Shown here: piece by piece, positions 63,111 through 64,000 of the stretch | Layout of the letters: each line of letters starts with the position of its first letter | Numbering within the stretch: the stretch's first letter is position 1 | DNA from: Xylocopa sonorina | Lineage: Eukaryota; Arthropoda; Insecta; Hymenoptera; Apidae | DNA length: 64,000 nucleotides | Reading direction: 5' to 3' | Assembly: GCF_050948175.1 (NCBI RefSeq) | Contig: NW_027490128.1 | Location: 992,001 to 1,056,000, forward strand | Notes under the pieces: model-generated | The model's input: only the letters and a program-made list of their open reading frames with translations | Told to the model about the DNA's origin: nothing | The model's database searches: none | Translations under genes and position numbers: made by a program

Positions 63111-64000
63111 TCATAGCAATAGAGTTCAAATGCTTCTTGAAACGAGATATTGCATCTCATATCTATGATTCATGATAAGATATAATATTCATTGCGAAGT
63201 GTTATGCATTCCTCGTATACGATTCAAATGAATGCAAATGTGACACTTCCTTCCAAGGAAATAGCGTCTGCAGATGTCTACGTATCGAAGCAATAGAGTT
63301 CAAATGCTTGTTAAAACGAGATATTGCATCTCATATCTATGTTTTATGATAAGATATAATATTCATTGCGAAGTGTTATACATTCCTCGTCTACGATTCA
63401 AATGATTGTAAATACGACACTTCCTTGCAAGGAAATAGCGTTTGCAGATGTCTACGTATCGAAGCAATAGAGTTCAAATGCTTCTTAAAACGAGATATTG
63501 CATCTCATATCTATGTTTCATGATAAGATATAATATTCATTGCGAAGTGTTATGCATTCCTCGTATACGATTCAAATGAATGTGAATGCGATACTTCCTC
63601 GCTAGGAAATAGCGTTTGCAGATGTCTACGTATCGTAGTAGTAGCTTTCTAATGCTTCTTAAAACGCGATATCGCATCTCATTTCTATGTTTCATGGTAA
63701 GATATAATATGATTTGCGATGTGTTATGTATTCCTCGTCTACACTTCAAGTGAATGTAAATGCGACACTTCTTAGCAAGGAAATAGCGTTTGCAGATATC
63801 TACGTATCGAAGCAATAGAGTTCAAATGCTTCTTAAAACGAGATATTGCATCTCATATCTATGTTTCATGATAAGATATAATATTCATTGCGAAGTGTTA
63901 TGCATTCCTCGTATACGATACAAATGAATGTGAATGCGATACTTCCTCGCTAGGAAATAGCGTTTGCAGATGTCTACGTATCGTAGCAGTAGCTTTCTAA
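62586..64000 (+). repeat. Copy of the 52670-54084 segment (9916-bp offset), continuing past the window
   Basis: 62586-63053 and 63537-63815 match 52670-53137 and 53621-53899 at a constant offset of 9916 bp. The match includes GTTATACATTCCTCGTC at 63376 and GTATACGATACAAATG near 63910. It is still in register at the window end, so the next stretch should continue like 54085 onward. Confidence 0.85.

Larger units (their letters stand above)
37240..64000 (+). repeat. 174-bp satellite array, right-hand subfamily with nested higher-order repeats
   Basis: From about 37.24 kb the monomer consensus changes: GGTAAGATATAATATGATTT replaces GATAAGATATAATATTCATT in many units, GTATTCCTCGTCTACACTTC replaces GTATACCTCGTATTCACTTC, and TTCCTTGCAAGGAA or TTCCTCGCTAGGAA replaces TTCCATGCTAGGAA. 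About 154 monomers continue to the window end, so the array extends further. Because 174 is 3 x 58, a minus-strand frame stays open across monomers (up to 467 codons at 44145-45548), with a 58-residue period including RYVDICKRYFLARKCRIYIH. Stops arise mainly where a monomer carries the ATATTCATTGCG variant (TGA on the minus strand) instead of ATATGATTTGCG. I attribute these frames to the repeat and call no genes. Confidence 0.96.

Noticed and set aside
1..64000. CENP-B box (mammalian type) in the monomer
   Set aside because: No string fitting the TTCG....A..CGGG pattern was seen in the consensus.

Overview
The window is eukaryotic, non-genic DNA dominated by one tandem satellite. A monomer of about 174 bp fills roughly 57.8 kb of the 64 kb (about 330 monomers). 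The period was measured from successive copies of the landmark GCAGATGTCTACGTATCGTA, which recurs at 121, 295, 469 and 643, always 174 bp apart. Arrays of this length with local higher-order periodicity are typical of centromeric, pericentromeric or other heterochromatic DNA. An arthropod, probably an insect, is my best guess. It rests only on weak clues in the islands: an LTR-like fragment with a tRNA-Lys-type primer-binding site as in gypsy-class elements, and an arthropod-style initiator. The species cannot be named from the sequence.

Layout: (1) 1-8781, satellite in + orientation, subfamily with CAGTGGAATG and TATATTAGC variants, visibly decaying towards 8400-8781. (2) 8782-13356, an AT-rich non-satellite island with an LTR-like fragment and PBS, degraded short ORFs (one faintly ABC-transporter-like), and two poly-C tracts. 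(3) 13357-15362, about 2 kb of the same satellite in inverted orientation. (4) 15363-16950, a second island with CpG-rich and AT-rich parts, a degenerate minisatellite and two unidentified overlapping minus-strand ORFs. (5) 16951-33840, + satellite with two alternating monomer classes and large young duplications (1392 bp and 2437 bp periods). (6) 33840-37240, + satellite that again resembles the first 8.8 kb. (7) 37240-64000, + satellite of a distinct, more homogeneous subfamily (GTATTCCTCGTC, perfect palindrome TTCCTTGCAAGGAA) with nested segmental duplications of 348, 1044, 2609, 4872, about 7.1-7.3 and 9.9 kb.

No intact protein-coding gene, tRNA, rRNA, CRISPR array or complete transposon was recognised. 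The many long minus-strand open frames between 37 and 64 kb (up to 467 codons) follow from the period being 174 = 3 x 58, so one stop-free frame carries through successive monomers. I treat them as satellite, not genes. The main biology is array evolution: subfamily domains, nested unequal-exchange duplications, an inverted block beside islands of foreign DNA, and three short dyad symmetries built into each monomer.
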